A stretch of DNA of 64,000 bases from JBMNGH01 sp050949725 (GCA_050949725.1 JBMNGH010000009.1:59328-123327); one strand, 5' to 3'; positions 8,937 to 18,464 are shown, counted from the first letter of the stretch. Notes: generated by a model from the letters alone, not told the origin. Made by a program: numbers and translations.

Positions 8937-10892
8937 ATGAGCAAACCGATAATGGAACAACCTGGGTCTAAGGTATTATTGATGGGCAACGAGGCTATAG
9001 CCAGAGGAGCGATTGAAGCAGGTGTTCAGCTTATGGCTGCGTATCCAGGCACACCGTCATCTGAGATCTGTGAGGCTCTGATTGATGTTGCTTCAGATAA
9101 TGACTATTATGTGGAATGGAGCACGAATGAAAAGGTGGCTTTTGAGGTTGCTGCAGGGGCTTCGCTGGTAGGTGCGAGATCAATGGTCGCCATGAAAAAC
9201 GCTGGCCTTAATGTAGCCATGGATACCTTTATGACAATTCCCTATGGTGGTGTAAAGGGCGGTATGGTTGTCGTGGTAGCGGATGACCCCGATGCACATT
9301 ATTCGTCAACAGAGCAAGACACCCGTACAGCTGCCATATATGCAGAAATCCCATGCCTTGAACCAATGGACCAGCAGGAAGCAAAAGACATGACTAAAGC
9401 GGCATTTGAAATATCTGAACGACTGGAACTCCCTGTGTTCTTACGTTCTGTCAGCAGGATATCTCATGCAAGCGGTGACGTTAAGTTGGAGACTGTCAAT
9501 GAAAACAGGAATAAACTCGGTTTCAATAAACACTACAAACTGCCATACAGGTGGAACGTGTATGGTGCTCCTGGAGCTGTGCACAAACATGAATGGCTTC
9601 ACCGCTTACTTCCAAAGGCGCGTGATATAAGTAATAACAGCCAGTTCAACGAGCTCAACCTTGTAGGGGGCTCAAAGGTAGGGATATTGACGACCGGTCT
9701 TGCAACTTCATATGCTAAAGAAGCTCTTAAGCGGATGGGGCTTTCGGGAAAGGTCAGCCATTTAAAGTTAGGCATGATTTTTCCCTTGGCGGACAGGCTT
9801 GTATCAGAGCTTTTGAAAAATGTCTCGACACTCATCGTGATAGAAGAAGGGGATCCTGTAGTTGAAAACCTTGTCAGAAGCCTTTCAATTGAGGTTGCCC
9901 CTAAAGTTAAAATTTACGGAAAGGGCCACAATCAGATATTCAAACCATACGGAGAAATAAATACAGATATCGTGACAGATGCGATTGTCCCGTTTTTTGA
10001 TATGGAGAAGGAAGAGGATCCAAAGGCGGATCTAAGAAAACAAATACGAAAACTTGTTACACCACGCTCATCGACATTTTGTGCGGGATGTTCTCATCTT
10101 GGCTCGTATTATGCACTGAGATTGGCACTGAGAAAACATGAAGGTGTGCATATAGTCAACGGGGATATTGGATGTTATGAACAGGGTGGCTATGGTTTGT
10201 TTTCCACAAACGTGAATGTCAATGATGATGATTCCAAAAAATATCCAATCCGATCTCCGTATGAAACACTTGACACAATTTATGTGATGGGAAGTGGCAT
10301 AGGAATGGCCCAGGGCCAGGCGCAGGTGGGATATAAAAAAGGGAAGGTTGTTGCCGTTGCCGGAGACTCTACGTTTATCCATGCAACCTTGCCAGCTGTC
10401 GTAAATGCCGTATACTCAAAAGCTGATATCACCTTTATAGTACTTGACAATAGCTGGACATGTATGACAGGACATCAGCCAAATCCATGTACGGGTGTAG
10501 ACTCCCTTGGGAAGGAGACAAAGGCGCTTGATATTCAAAAAGCGGTGATGTCATTGGGTGTGGAATTTGTAAAAGAGGCGTCTGCCTATAATACCGACGA
10601 AGCAATGACAGCGCTCAGTGAAGCATTAGAGTTTGAGGGGCCTTCGGTTGTCGTATTAAAAGGGGAATGCCAGCTTCAGGTCCAGAGGAGAACGAAAAAA
10701 GGAAAGACCCAGACTTGGGTAGACCAGGGTTTGTGTACGGGATGTAAGTCGTGTGTACAGCTCGGTTGTCCTGCCATCACGTTTGATTCCGAGAAAAAGA
10801 GGGCGGGGATTGACGAAATCAGCTGTACCGATTGCACTTTGTGCATGCAGGTATGTCCGGTCGAAGCAATTAAAATGGGAGGCAGATCTTGA
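8937..10892 (+). CDS. iorA: Indolepyruvate:ferredoxin oxidoreductase, alpha subunit
   Basis: 651 aa. With IorB it decarboxylates 2-oxo acids (classically arylpyruvates from aromatic amino acids) to acyl-CoA, CO2 and reduced ferredoxin. Order: pyrimidine-binding domain with AAYPGTPSSEI, a transketolase-C-like middle, a TPP domain (NGDIGCYEQGGYG; VAGDSTFIHATLPA; LDNSWTCMTGHQPNP), and a C-terminal ferredoxin domain with two [4Fe-4S] motifs (CTGCKSC...CP and CTDCTLCMQVCP). The GYGLFSTN stretch after GDIGC deviates from the versions I know best, so the substrate may not be an arylpyruvate. Overlaps iorB by one base. Confidence 0.92.
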   Translation: MSKPIMEQPGSKVLLMGNEAIARGAIEAGVQLMAAYPGTPSSEICEALIDVASDNDYYVEWSTNEKVAFEVAAGASLVGARSMVAMKNAGLNVAMDTFMTIPYGGVKGGMVVVVADDPDAHYSSTEQDTRTAAIYAEIPCLEPMDQQEAKDMTKAAFEISERLELPVFLRSVSRISHASGDVKLETVNENRNKLGFNKHYKLPYRWNVYGAPGAVHKHEWLHRLLPKARDISNNSQFNELNLVGGSKVGILTTGLATSYAKEALKRMGLSGKVSHLKLGMIFPLADRLVSELLKNVSTLIVIEEGDPVVENLVRSLSIEVAPKVKIYGKGHNQIFKPYGEINTDIVTDAIVPFFDMEKEEDPKADLRKQIRKLVTPRSSTFCAGCSHLGSYYALRLALRKHEGVHIVNGDIGCYEQGGYGLFSTNVNVNDDDSKKYPIRSPYETLDTIYVMGSGIGMAQGQAQVGYKKGKVVAVAGDSTFIHATLPAVVNAVYSKADITFIVLDNSWTCMTGHQPNPCTGVDSLGKETKALDIQKAVMSLGVEFVKEASAYNTDEAMTALSEALEFEGPSVVVLKGECQLQVQRRTKKGKTQTWVDQGLCTGCKSCVQLGCPAITFDSEKKRAGIDEISCTDCTLCMQVCPVEAIKMGGRS

Positions 10893-11500
10893 TGGATAAA
10901 AACATAATTGTTGCAGGTGTTGGTGGACAGGGAAGCATACTCGCTTCGCATATAATAGCAGAAGCCGCAATAAAAGCCGGTGAAAAGAAAAAAGAACAGA
11001 TAAACGTAAGAGTAGGGGAGACTTTTGGAGCTGCAATGAGGGGAGGGGCTGTCGCTTCTCACATAAGGATAGGCGATGTTTATGGACCGTTGGTAGGAAA
11101 AGGAAAGGCTGATCTGGTATTGGCACTTGAACCGCTTGAAGGTCTTAGGATAGGTGTTGATTACCTTTCAGATGGTGGGACAGTGATATTAAATACCCAG
11201 CCCCTGCCGCCCGTCGATGTAAAGACGGGGGCTGCAAAATACCCGCCAATAGATGTGATCATGGATTGTTTGCAAAAGTTGTGCGGGAAAGTGGTTGTCC
11301 TTGATGCGATAAAATTGGCACTTGAGGCAGGTAATGCCAAGACTGTTAGTGTCGTCATGTTGGGCGCTGCATATGCAAGTGGTATTCTCATGGTAGAGCG
11401 TGAGACACTTCTTGAAGCAATCAAGGAACGTGTGCCACAAAAAACCTTGGAGGTTAACATAAGGGCGTTTGAGTTGGGAGAACAGGCTTTTTGCTCTTGA
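10892..11500 (+). CDS. iorB: Indolepyruvate:ferredoxin oxidoreductase, beta subunit
   Basis: About 202 aa, 2-oxoacid:acceptor oxidoreductase gamma-type domain. Characteristic GVGGQGSILASHII at the N-terminus and RVGETFGAAMRGGAVASHIRIG. The ATG at 10892 is 8 nt from GGGAGG within the end of iorA; the TTG at 10889 is less likely. Stoichiometric partner of IorA. Confidence 0.92.
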   Translation: MDKNIIVAGVGGQGSILASHIIAEAAIKAGEKKKEQINVRVGETFGAAMRGGAVASHIRIGDVYGPLVGKGKADLVLALEPLEGLRIGVDYLSDGGTVILNTQPLPPVDVKTGAAKYPPIDVIMDCLQKLCGKVVVLDAIKLALEAGNAKTVSVVMLGAAYASGILMVERETLLEAIKERVPQKTLEVNIRAFELGEQAFCS

Positions 11501-11558
11501 TTTGCTGATAAGGTGTTAAATAAAGGCCCAAACATAAAAAGATAGTAGGTGAGATCTA

Positions 11559-12239
11559 ATGCATGAACTTATTATAAAAGCCCGGGAAGGAAATAGAAAT
11601 TTACTGGAACATGAAGCAATGATGCTTTTTAAGCATTATGGCCTGCCTACGCCCGAATATGAGTTGGTAAGATCCAAAGAGCAGGCCGCAGCGGCTGCTG
11701 AAGAGATAGGATTTCCCGTAGTGCTCAAAGTCGTCTCTCAAGATATAATTCACAAAACCGATGTGGGAGGCGTGAAGATAGGATTAAGCAGCAAACAGGA
11801 TGTTGAAAAGGCTTACGAAGCCGTTATGGATAGTGTATACAAAAATGTCCCCTCGGCGAGGATAGAGGGAATGCTCATAGTTGAACAGGCACAAAAAGGC
11901 ACGGAGTGCATATTGGGGATGGTAAAAGATAAACAGTTTGGTCCTGCACTCATGTTCGGTTTAGGTGGGGTTTTTGTTGAGGTTTTAAAGGATGTCTCAT
12001 TTAGGGTCTTGCCCTTGACGCAAACCGACGCACTCGAAATGATCAAAGACACAAAGGCTTACAAAGTGTTATCAGGTGTAAGAGGCGAACCCGCAAAAGA
12101 CATAAGAGCACTTTCTGAAGCTATACTATCCCTTGCAAAACTGGTTGAACAAAATCCTAGCATTAAAGAAATCGATGTAAACCCTGTTATAGTGTATGAA
12201 AAGGGTGTAAAAGTGTTGGATGCAAGGGTGATTATTTAA
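11559..12239 (+). CDS. ADP-forming acyl-CoA synthetase, beta (ATP-grasp) subunit
   Basis: 226 aa. ATP-grasp fold with FPVVLKVVSQDIIHKTDVGGVKIGL (nucleotide-binding region), GPALMFGLGGVFVEVLKDVSFR and EIDVNPVIV near the C-terminus. It completes the alpha subunit encoded at 7583. Together with iorAB the four genes form a unit that turns a 2-oxo acid into a free acid, reduced ferredoxin and ATP by substrate-level phosphorylation. Confidence 0.92.
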   Translation: MHELIIKAREGNRNLLEHEAMMLFKHYGLPTPEYELVRSKEQAAAAAEEIGFPVVLKVVSQDIIHKTDVGGVKIGLSSKQDVEKAYEAVMDSVYKNVPSARIEGMLIVEQAQKGTECILGMVKDKQFGPALMFGLGGVFVEVLKDVSFRVLPLTQTDALEMIKDTKAYKVLSGVRGEPAKDIRALSEAILSLAKLVEQNPSIKEIDVNPVIVYEKGVKVLDARVII

Positions 12240-12271
12240 GCGATCAGTATAATTGAATATTCTATTACTCA

Positions 12272-12320
12272 ACAAAGGAGGCTCAGTGAAACAAAATTTT
12301 TTCTAAATATTAACCTTTGT
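12272..12320 (+). promoter_or_regulatory. Six-codon minigene and RBS-sequestering stem before hyuA
   Basis: AAAGGAGG is followed by a GTG start at 12286 and a six-codon frame (MKQNFF) ending with TAA at 12304-12306. ACAAAGG (12272-12278) is complementary to CCTTTGT (12314-12320), so a stem could mask this ribosome-binding site. The hyuA site TGGAGGGG lies just downstream. A translational-coupling role is possible; no function is proven. Confidence 0.3.
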
Positions 12321-12337
12321 AAGAATGGAGGGGAAAA

Positions 12338-14410
12338 ATGAAGCTTCGTATCGGAGTCGATATTGGAGGGACATTTACAGACTGTGTTGTAATCGACGAA
12401 AACGGCGTGCTTAATACTTTTAAGGAACTGTCAACGCCGCATGACCAATCCATAGGTCTCTATAATGTTATAAACAAGGCCGCAAAGTTTTATGGTGTAA
12501 CGCTTGAGGATTTTCTAGGAAATGCTGAGGTTTTTGTACACGGCACGACGGTTGCAACAAACACCTTACTTACAGGGACAGGAGCAAAAACCGGTCTTAT
12601 TTGCACAAAAGGCTTTAGAGACACAATCGAGATGAGAAGAGCACATAAGACAAACATATGGGATCTGTTCCTGTATTCTCCACCACCGCTTGTACCAAGA
12701 TATCTCAGACTTGGTGTGACGGAAAGGATAGATTATAAGGGTGACGTGCTGCAGGAGCTTGTTGAAGAAGATGTCGAAAGAGTGTGTGAGTTTTTTGTCA
12801 AAGAAGGGGTCGAGGCTGTAGCAGTATGTACTTTGTTTTCGTACTTAAATGATGTTCATGAAAAACGAATCAGAGAAATTGTAAAAAATTATTTGCCTGA
12901 TGCTTTTGTATCATTATCCTCAGAGGTGTTGCCCCAAATAAGGGAATACGAAAGGGGCTCTACAACGGTTGCAAACGCGTATGTGGGACCAAAATTAACT
13001 GTGTACCTCCAGAATCTAGAGGCAAAATTAAAAAAAGACGGGTTGAAAAGGGCTTTTTATGTGACGGCTTCAAACGGAGGAATGATGACTGCTGACACAG
13101 CAATCCGCCACGCATCTGCAACATTGCTCTCAGGGCCAGCCGCAGGTGCTGCGGGGGCAATGTTTTATGCCGACCTGACAGGAGAAAAGAATTTAATACT
13201 ATTAGATATGGGTGGGACATCGTTTGACGTAACACTTGTCAATCAAGGAAATGTGACATTGAGCACTGAAGGGGAAATTGCCGGTTATAGGGTTGCAAAA
13301 CCGATGATAGACATTCACACAATAGGTGCAGGCGGAGGTTCTGTAGCTTGGATCGACCAGGGTGGTATGTTGCGCGTTGGTCCGGAGTCGGCTTATTCTG
13401 ATCCAGGGCCGATATGTTATGACATCGGCGGTGAGAAGCCGACGGTTACGGATGCCAACTTGATGTTGGGGTATCTGAACAAGGATTATTTCCTCGGCGG
13501 GGAGATGAAAGTAAATTACGATAAGACCGAAAGGATATTTGAACAAAAATTAGGTAAAAGCCTTGGAATGTCGGTTAAAGAAGCGGCATTTGGGGTTTAC
13601 CATATAGTCAATCAAAACATGGCAGATGCAGTAAAGGTTGTATCTGTAGAAAAGGGATATGACCCGAGAGAATTTGCACTTGTCAGTGTAGGTGGAGCTT
13701 GTTCGATCCATGCATGCAAGATAGCCGAGGAAATCGGATCTGAAAAAATAATAGTTCCTACTGCAGCATCGGTATTTTGTGCACTGGGGATGCTTGAGAC
13801 CGATATAAGGCTTGATAATGTATTCAGCTATAATGCTACTATACCCGGTATAGACTTGCAAGACTTCAATAATGTCATCCGAAAGGGAGAAGAAAAGGCA
13901 CTAGACGAACTGCTTTCAGAGGGGGTAAAAAAAGAAAACACGTCACTGCTCAGGTTCCTGGATGTAAGATATGTTGGGCAACACCATGAGGTCACGATTG
14001 AAATGCCGAATGATTGTGTGATTGACGAAGAGCACATTGCCGAAATAGCCCAAACTTTCCACAAAGCACACGAAAGGCTCTACAGCTACTCTACGCCTGA
14101 AACACCGATAGAGATCATAAATCTTAGAGTTACTGGTGTTGGCCACGTTGAAAAAACCGGGCTGAAGGAAAAGCAACCTTCAACTGAGGTAGATCCATCC
14201 AAGGCACTTAAAAACAGTAGGAAGGTGTATTTCCAGGAAAGTAAAGGTCTTGTTGATACACCTGTTTATGACAGGAATAAGTTGGTGCCCGGCAATGAAA
14301 TAGAAGGGCCTGCTGTTATAGAAGAGCGGACGACTACGATAATCATACATCCAAAGTGGAAGGCAAAGGTCGACCAGTACGGAAACGTCATCATGGAGGT
14401 GAAAAGATGA
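12338..14410 (+). CDS. hyuA: ATP-dependent hydantoinase / oxoprolinase family, subunit A
   Basis: 690 aa. HyuA/5-oxoprolinase N-terminal family with an ASKHA-type ATPase fold: GVDIGGTFTDCVV at the start, VHGTTVATNTLL near residue 70, LLDMGGTSFDVTLV near 290, and IHTIGAGGGSVAW. Relatives, with HyuB, open hydantoin, N-methylhydantoin or 5-oxoproline rings with ATP; others carboxylate acetone or acetophenone. The nearby carbamoyltransferase and carbamate kinase favour ring opening to an N-carbamoyl compound. Overlaps hyuB by ATGA. Confidence 0.92.
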   Translation: MKLRIGVDIGGTFTDCVVIDENGVLNTFKELSTPHDQSIGLYNVINKAAKFYGVTLEDFLGNAEVFVHGTTVATNTLLTGTGAKTGLICTKGFRDTIEMRRAHKTNIWDLFLYSPPPLVPRYLRLGVTERIDYKGDVLQELVEEDVERVCEFFVKEGVEAVAVCTLFSYLNDVHEKRIREIVKNYLPDAFVSLSSEVLPQIREYERGSTTVANAYVGPKLTVYLQNLEAKLKKDGLKRAFYVTASNGGMMTADTAIRHASATLLSGPAAGAAGAMFYADLTGEKNLILLDMGGTSFDVTLVNQGNVTLSTEGEIAGYRVAKPMIDIHTIGAGGGSVAWIDQGGMLRVGPESAYSDPGPICYDIGGEKPTVTDANLMLGYLNKDYFLGGEMKVNYDKTERIFEQKLGKSLGMSVKEAAFGVYHIVNQNMADAVKVVSVEKGYDPREFALVSVGGACSIHACKIAEEIGSEKIIVPTAASVFCALGMLETDIRLDNVFSYNATIPGIDLQDFNNVIRKGEEKALDELLSEGVKKENTSLLRFLDVRYVGQHHEVTIEMPNDCVIDEEHIAEIAQTFHKAHERLYSYSTPETPIEIINLRVTGVGHVEKTGLKEKQPSTEVDPSKALKNSRKVYFQESKGLVDTPVYDRNKLVPGNEIEGPAVIEERTTTIIIHPKWKAKVDQYGNVIMEVKR

Positions 14411-16191
14411 GCGTTTTAGGCAAGCGTAGAAAAGAGTTTGAAGGAGCAAAAGACCCAATAACTTTTGCGGTTATCTACAACCGGCTGCTGACAATTAACA
14501 GAGAAATGGGAATTACGATGATTAACACTTCTATATCCCCTATATTTGCGGAGGTTCACGATTTCAGCTGTGCAATATGTGACTGGGACAACAGAATTGT
14601 CTCACAGGTAGACGGGGTACCTTCACATACGGCATCGGCTATGGAAGCGGTCAAGGCAGTTAGTAAGGCTTTTGGAGACGACATCCATCCTGGTGATGTG
14701 TTTGTCATGAACGATCCGTATATGGGTGGTACACACCTGCCTGACATTACAATAATGAAGCCCCTATTTTATAACGGGAGACTTCAGTTCATAACTATAA
14801 ACAGAGCCCACCACGGCGATGTCGGTGGTCTTGATCCAGGATCATATTGCCCAGAAGCGAGGGAACTTTTCCATGAAGGGATAAGGGTACCTCCTGTAAG
14901 GATTTATAAAGACAACAAACCCATACAGGACGTCGTTGACTTGATAAGAATAAACACAAGGATGCCCGACGACCTTTGGGTTGACATGAAAGCTCAGGTT
15001 GCTTCATGTATGGTTGGAGAGAAAAGAATCCTGGAGATGATAGAAAAGTACGGTGAGGACAAGGTCAGAGAAACGATTGAAGACATACACCTCTACGCAG
15101 AGCAGAGGATGAGGGATGAGATAGCAAAATTGCCTGATGGTGTTTACAAAGGTGAAGCGATTCTCGACTCCGATGGTTTCTCAGATGAGCCGATTCCAAT
15201 AAAAGTTACTTTGACGATAAAAGGAGATGAAGCATCTGTTGACTTTACGGGCTCGCATCCGCAGGTTACGGGCTTTGTGAACTCACCGTTGGCAAATACC
15301 GAAACATGTGTTTATGTGGCGTTTTTAACGACTGTTACAACACCGGATATACCTCACAACGAAGGTGTATATAGGCCGATCAAGGTTTATGCACCTGAGG
15401 GCACGGTTGTGAATCCTCAGTTCCCGGCACCTGTTGCATCTTGTACACTTGATACAGCGTGTGCGATTTTGGAAGCAACTTGGTTAGCATTGTCTCACGT
15501 GCTGCCAGACAGGGTTCCCGGTGGATGGAACAGGTGGAATGGCCCTACAATAACGGGGATTGACCCTAGAAACGAGCAATTTTATGTAATGTTCGGATTT
15601 AATGGATTCGGCGGTGCCGGGGGTATGAAGGGAATGGACGGCCGTCACTACATTGGAGATGGAATTGACCTCGGAGGTCTCATTGCACCGAATATTGAGA
15701 CAAATGAAGTAGATTATCCGCATATTACCGAGTTTAACGAGTTCACAACAGATTCCTGTGGTGCAGGTGCTTTTCGAGGCGGTTGTGGTGCCAAATATAG
15801 GATAAAGATGTACGATGAAAACCCAATGCTCGTAATGTTCGGAGACGGCAAATACAACCCACCTTACGGTGTGTTTGGCGGCAAGCAGGGCTCTTGCAAT
15901 CTGGCATTTATAAATGAAGGCTTACCTGGCGAAAGAGAATTAAAAGCAAAAGAAGCTGTACAGCTAAAAAAAGGTGATACATTTACAAGCTATCCTTCCG
16001 GAGGGGGAGGCTGGGGAGATCCCCTTGACAGGGATCCTGAACTGGTGAGGATAGATGTAAGAAACGAGATCGTATCGCTGAAGAGTGCATTGGAGGATTA
16101 TGGTGTGGTTCTCGAAGGCGATGAATTTACAATAAATAGGGAAAAGACGAGAGAACTGCGTGAAAAATTAAAAAAACAAAAAGGGGTGTAA
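14407..16191 (+). CDS. hyuB: ATP-dependent hydantoinase / oxoprolinase family, subunit B
   Basis: About 594 aa. Contains the family motifs DFSCAICDWDNRIVSQ, GDVFVMNDPYMGGTHLPDITI (probable metal site), HHGDVGGLDPGS and the C-terminal YPSGGGGWGDPLDRDPE. The ATG at 14407 is preceded by GGAGGTGAAAAG and overlaps the hyuA stop. Together with HyuA it forms the catalytic complex. Followed after 8 nt by the oxidoreductase gene, so the three are tightly coupled. Confidence 0.92.
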   Translation: MSVLGKRRKEFEGAKDPITFAVIYNRLLTINREMGITMINTSISPIFAEVHDFSCAICDWDNRIVSQVDGVPSHTASAMEAVKAVSKAFGDDIHPGDVFVMNDPYMGGTHLPDITIMKPLFYNGRLQFITINRAHHGDVGGLDPGSYCPEARELFHEGIRVPPVRIYKDNKPIQDVVDLIRINTRMPDDLWVDMKAQVASCMVGEKRILEMIEKYGEDKVRETIEDIHLYAEQRMRDEIAKLPDGVYKGEAILDSDGFSDEPIPIKVTLTIKGDEASVDFTGSHPQVTGFVNSPLANTETCVYVAFLTTVTTPDIPHNEGVYRPIKVYAPEGTVVNPQFPAPVASCTLDTACAILEATWLALSHVLPDRVPGGWNRWNGPTITGIDPRNEQFYVMFGFNGFGGAGGMKGMDGRHYIGDGIDLGGLIAPNIETNEVDYPHITEFNEFTTDSCGAGAFRGGCGAKYRIKMYDENPMLVMFGDGKYNPPYGVFGGKQGSCNLAFINEGLPGERELKAKEAVQLKKGDTFTSYPSGGGGWGDPLDRDPELVRIDVRNEIVSLKSALEDYGVVLEGDEFTINREKTRELREKLKKQKGV

Positions 16192-16199
16192 CATCTAAG

Positions 16200-17336
16200 A
16201 TGGACATTAAAAAAATAGCAATTTTAGGTGCCGGAAATGGTGGCTTCATGTCAGCTGCCGACCTGGGCAACCAGGGGTATGAAATTGCTCTTTACTCGTC
16301 GAACCCTGATAAAATTAAGGGGGTTAAAGACCGCGGAGGCATTGAGGTGCTCGACATTGACATGAAGCCTACCGGAGTATTTGGGAAGGTGTCAATTGCA
16401 AGCAGCAACATTGCTGAAGTTATAAAAGGAGCCCAGGTAATACTTGCTCCTGTCCCATATTTTGTTATATTCAAATACGCAAAACTGCTTGCACCATATC
16501 TCGAAGAAGGCCAGGTGATATTATCACTCGGAAAAGGTGGAGCATCCCTGACATGGGCAAAGCTTCTTAGGGACCACGGCTGCAGAAAGAAAGTATACCT
16601 TGCTGATTGCAACACACTTCCATACGGAGCTTCCCGTAAGGGCGACTATCAAGTAAGGCTTGAAGCCAGGACACAAAACCTTATATTTGCCACATTCCCC
16701 GGAAAAGACATCGACTATGTCCTTCCGATAGTCAAGACATTATGGCCTGAGAAAAACGGTTATACAATTAGAAGGGGTCAGAATGCCGTAGATACGCTGC
16801 TGGTCGACTATAATGCAATTACACATACACCACCGATGGTATGCAATGCTGCACGGGTGGAATTAGGAGAAAAAGATTTTCACCTGTTTGGTGTTAAGGA
16901 ATGTACGCCGGCGGTTGTCAATCTAATTGAGAAAATAGACAGGGAAAGAATCGCTATAGGTGAAAAGCTCGGGATCAAACAGTACACACTTGAAGAGGAG
17001 ATAAGGCTTGTTAAGTGGAATCGCGGCGGTGTGGACGAGGTGCTGCCAATTTACGAAGCGATTCATACCCCGTTTTTGGAGGTCTGTGAAGGACCGTTTA
17101 CATTAGAGGCAAGACACCTAACTGAAGATATCCCATACGGTCTTGTCACATACTCCTCACTAGGCAAGATGGTGGGTGTCCCCACACCTGTCAGTGATGC
17201 GGTGACGACCATAGCTGAAGGCCTTTTAAACCGCGACTTTTGGAAAATGGGCCGCACGGTTGAAGAGCTCGGTTTTGACCCATCCTGGTCGGTTGAGCAG
17301 CTAAAACAGTACCTCCAGGAAGGGAAAATAAATTAA
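16200..17336 (+). CDS. Octopine/nopaline-type NAD(P) dehydrogenase family protein
   Basis: 378 aa. N-terminal Rossmann fold (KKIAILGAGNGGFMSAADLGNQG, then ALYSSNP) and a C-terminal helical domain of the opine dehydrogenase type (RVELGEKDF, YNAITHTPPMVCNAAR; His in this segment is the likely catalytic base). Family members reversibly oxidise secondary amines of N-(carboxyalkyl) amino acids to an amino acid plus 2-oxo acid. In this setting it may oxidise an intermediate released from the hydantoin or carbamoyl step and so feed the IorAB reaction; that is inference. Confidence 0.8.
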   Translation: MDIKKIAILGAGNGGFMSAADLGNQGYEIALYSSNPDKIKGVKDRGGIEVLDIDMKPTGVFGKVSIASSNIAEVIKGAQVILAPVPYFVIFKYAKLLAPYLEEGQVILSLGKGGASLTWAKLLRDHGCRKKVYLADCNTLPYGASRKGDYQVRLEARTQNLIFATFPGKDIDYVLPIVKTLWPEKNGYTIRRGQNAVDTLLVDYNAITHTPPMVCNAARVELGEKDFHLFGVKECTPAVVNLIEKIDRERIAIGEKLGIKQYTLEEEIRLVKWNRGGVDEVLPIYEAIHTPFLEVCEGPFTLEARHLTEDIPYGLVTYSSLGKMVGVPTPVSDAVTTIAEGLLNRDFWKMGRTVEELGFDPSWSVEQLKQYLQEGKIN

Positions 17337-17356
17337 TACAAAGGAGGAGAAAAATA

Positions 17357-18355
17357 ATGCAAAAGTTAAGAGGAAGAGACTTCTTAGGAATAGCAGATCT
17401 AACAGGTGAAGAAATAAGGTTTCTACTAGAGATCGCTAAGAGATTGAAAGAAGACCTGAAAATCGGAAGACAACACGAACTTCTGAGAGGAAAGTCCCTT
17501 GCGGGAATTTTCGAGACACCGTCTACGAGGACCAGCTGTTCTTTTGAAACGGCAATGACTCATCTAGGTGGCCACATGATGTGGCTCGACCACAGCCGTC
17601 TGTGGGTTGGTGACGCTGCAGAAGAAGATTGGCATGATACCATAAAGACGATAACAAGATATGTGGCCGGTTTTGCCCATAGACCGATTACAAGGGATCG
17701 ACTGGAAACAGGTGCACAGTATGCAGACGTCCCCTATATCAATGCTTCCTGTCCTGTGGAGCATCCTACCCAAGCGCTCGCTGATTTGCTCACAATGCAG
17801 GAGAAAAAAGGAGATATACGCGGCTGCAAAGTGGCATTCTTGTGGGGCTACAGGGTGGCCAATCCGCCAGCAGGGCTTACCAATTCTACGATGCTTGCGG
17901 CTGCAAAACTCGGATTTAATGTTACAATAGCCTGCCCTGAAGGTTTTGACCCGGATATGAATATTAAAGCAGACGCTGAAAAGGAAGCAGAGCTGACCGG
18001 AGGCAAAATAGAAATAGTACGTTCATATGAAGAAGCTGTCAAAGATGCCGATTTCATCAATATTTACTCCTGGGTATCACCTGAGGTGTTTGCAAAAGGT
18101 CTGGAGACCAATTTTGCAGGTGATCCGGAATTCCAGGCACAAAAAGATAAACTGAAGGACGAATGGTGCGTAAGGCAGGAAATCGTTGAAAAGGCTAAGA
18201 AGGACGTCAATGTAATGCACTGTCTACCTGTTGCAAGAAATGAGGAGGCAACAGATGAAGTGCTAAATTCACCTGCATCTGTTATATTTGACGAAGCAGA
18301 AAACAGGCTGCATACAATAAAGGCTGTGTTGGCAGCACTGCTTGGCGGCGTGTAG
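17357..18355 (+). CDS. Aspartate/ornithine carbamoyltransferase superfamily enzyme
   Basis: 332 aa. Carbamoyl-phosphate motif appears as FETPSTRTSCSFE (ornithine transcarbamylase usually has STRTR). It also has HPTQALADLLT in mid-protein and MHCLPVARNEEATDEV near the C-terminus. The stretch WGYRVANPPAGLTNS, proline-rich after the second domain begins, recalls the loop of knotted transcarbamylases (YgeW, N-acetylornithine types), though overall it is not a close YgeW match. Run backwards with carbamate kinase it would phosphorolyse an N-carbamoyl compound and yield ATP. The acceptor is unknown. Confidence 0.85.
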   Translation: MQKLRGRDFLGIADLTGEEIRFLLEIAKRLKEDLKIGRQHELLRGKSLAGIFETPSTRTSCSFETAMTHLGGHMMWLDHSRLWVGDAAEEDWHDTIKTITRYVAGFAHRPITRDRLETGAQYADVPYINASCPVEHPTQALADLLTMQEKKGDIRGCKVAFLWGYRVANPPAGLTNSTMLAAAKLGFNVTIACPEGFDPDMNIKADAEKEAELTGGKIEIVRSYEEAVKDADFINIYSWVSPEVFAKGLETNFAGDPEFQAQKDKLKDEWCVRQEIVEKAKKDVNVMHCLPVARNEEATDEVLNSPASVIFDEAENRLHTIKAVLAALLGGV

Positions 18356-18369
18356 TATGGTTAATAGTT

Positions 18370-18407
18370 ATTCGGTGAGAAAGGCTTTTTTGTCTTCCTC
18401 ACCGAAT
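18370..18407 (+). other. Intergenic stem-loop between carbamoyltransferase and amidohydrolase
   Basis: Perfect 10-bp inverted repeat (ATTCGGTGAG at 18370-18379, complement at 18398-18407) with an 18-nt loop and no T-run after it. More likely an mRNA processing or stability stem than a terminator. Confidence 0.55.
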
Positions 18408-18464
18408 AATGAAATTATATGTCTATTTTGGCCGAACTGAAAAATAAAGTTTGGAGGAGGTAAG

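Noticed and set aside
17357..18355. Ordinary ornithine carbamoyltransferase for arginine synthesis
   Set aside because: The STRTS motif, proline-rich loop and catabolic neighbours with no arg genes argue against it.
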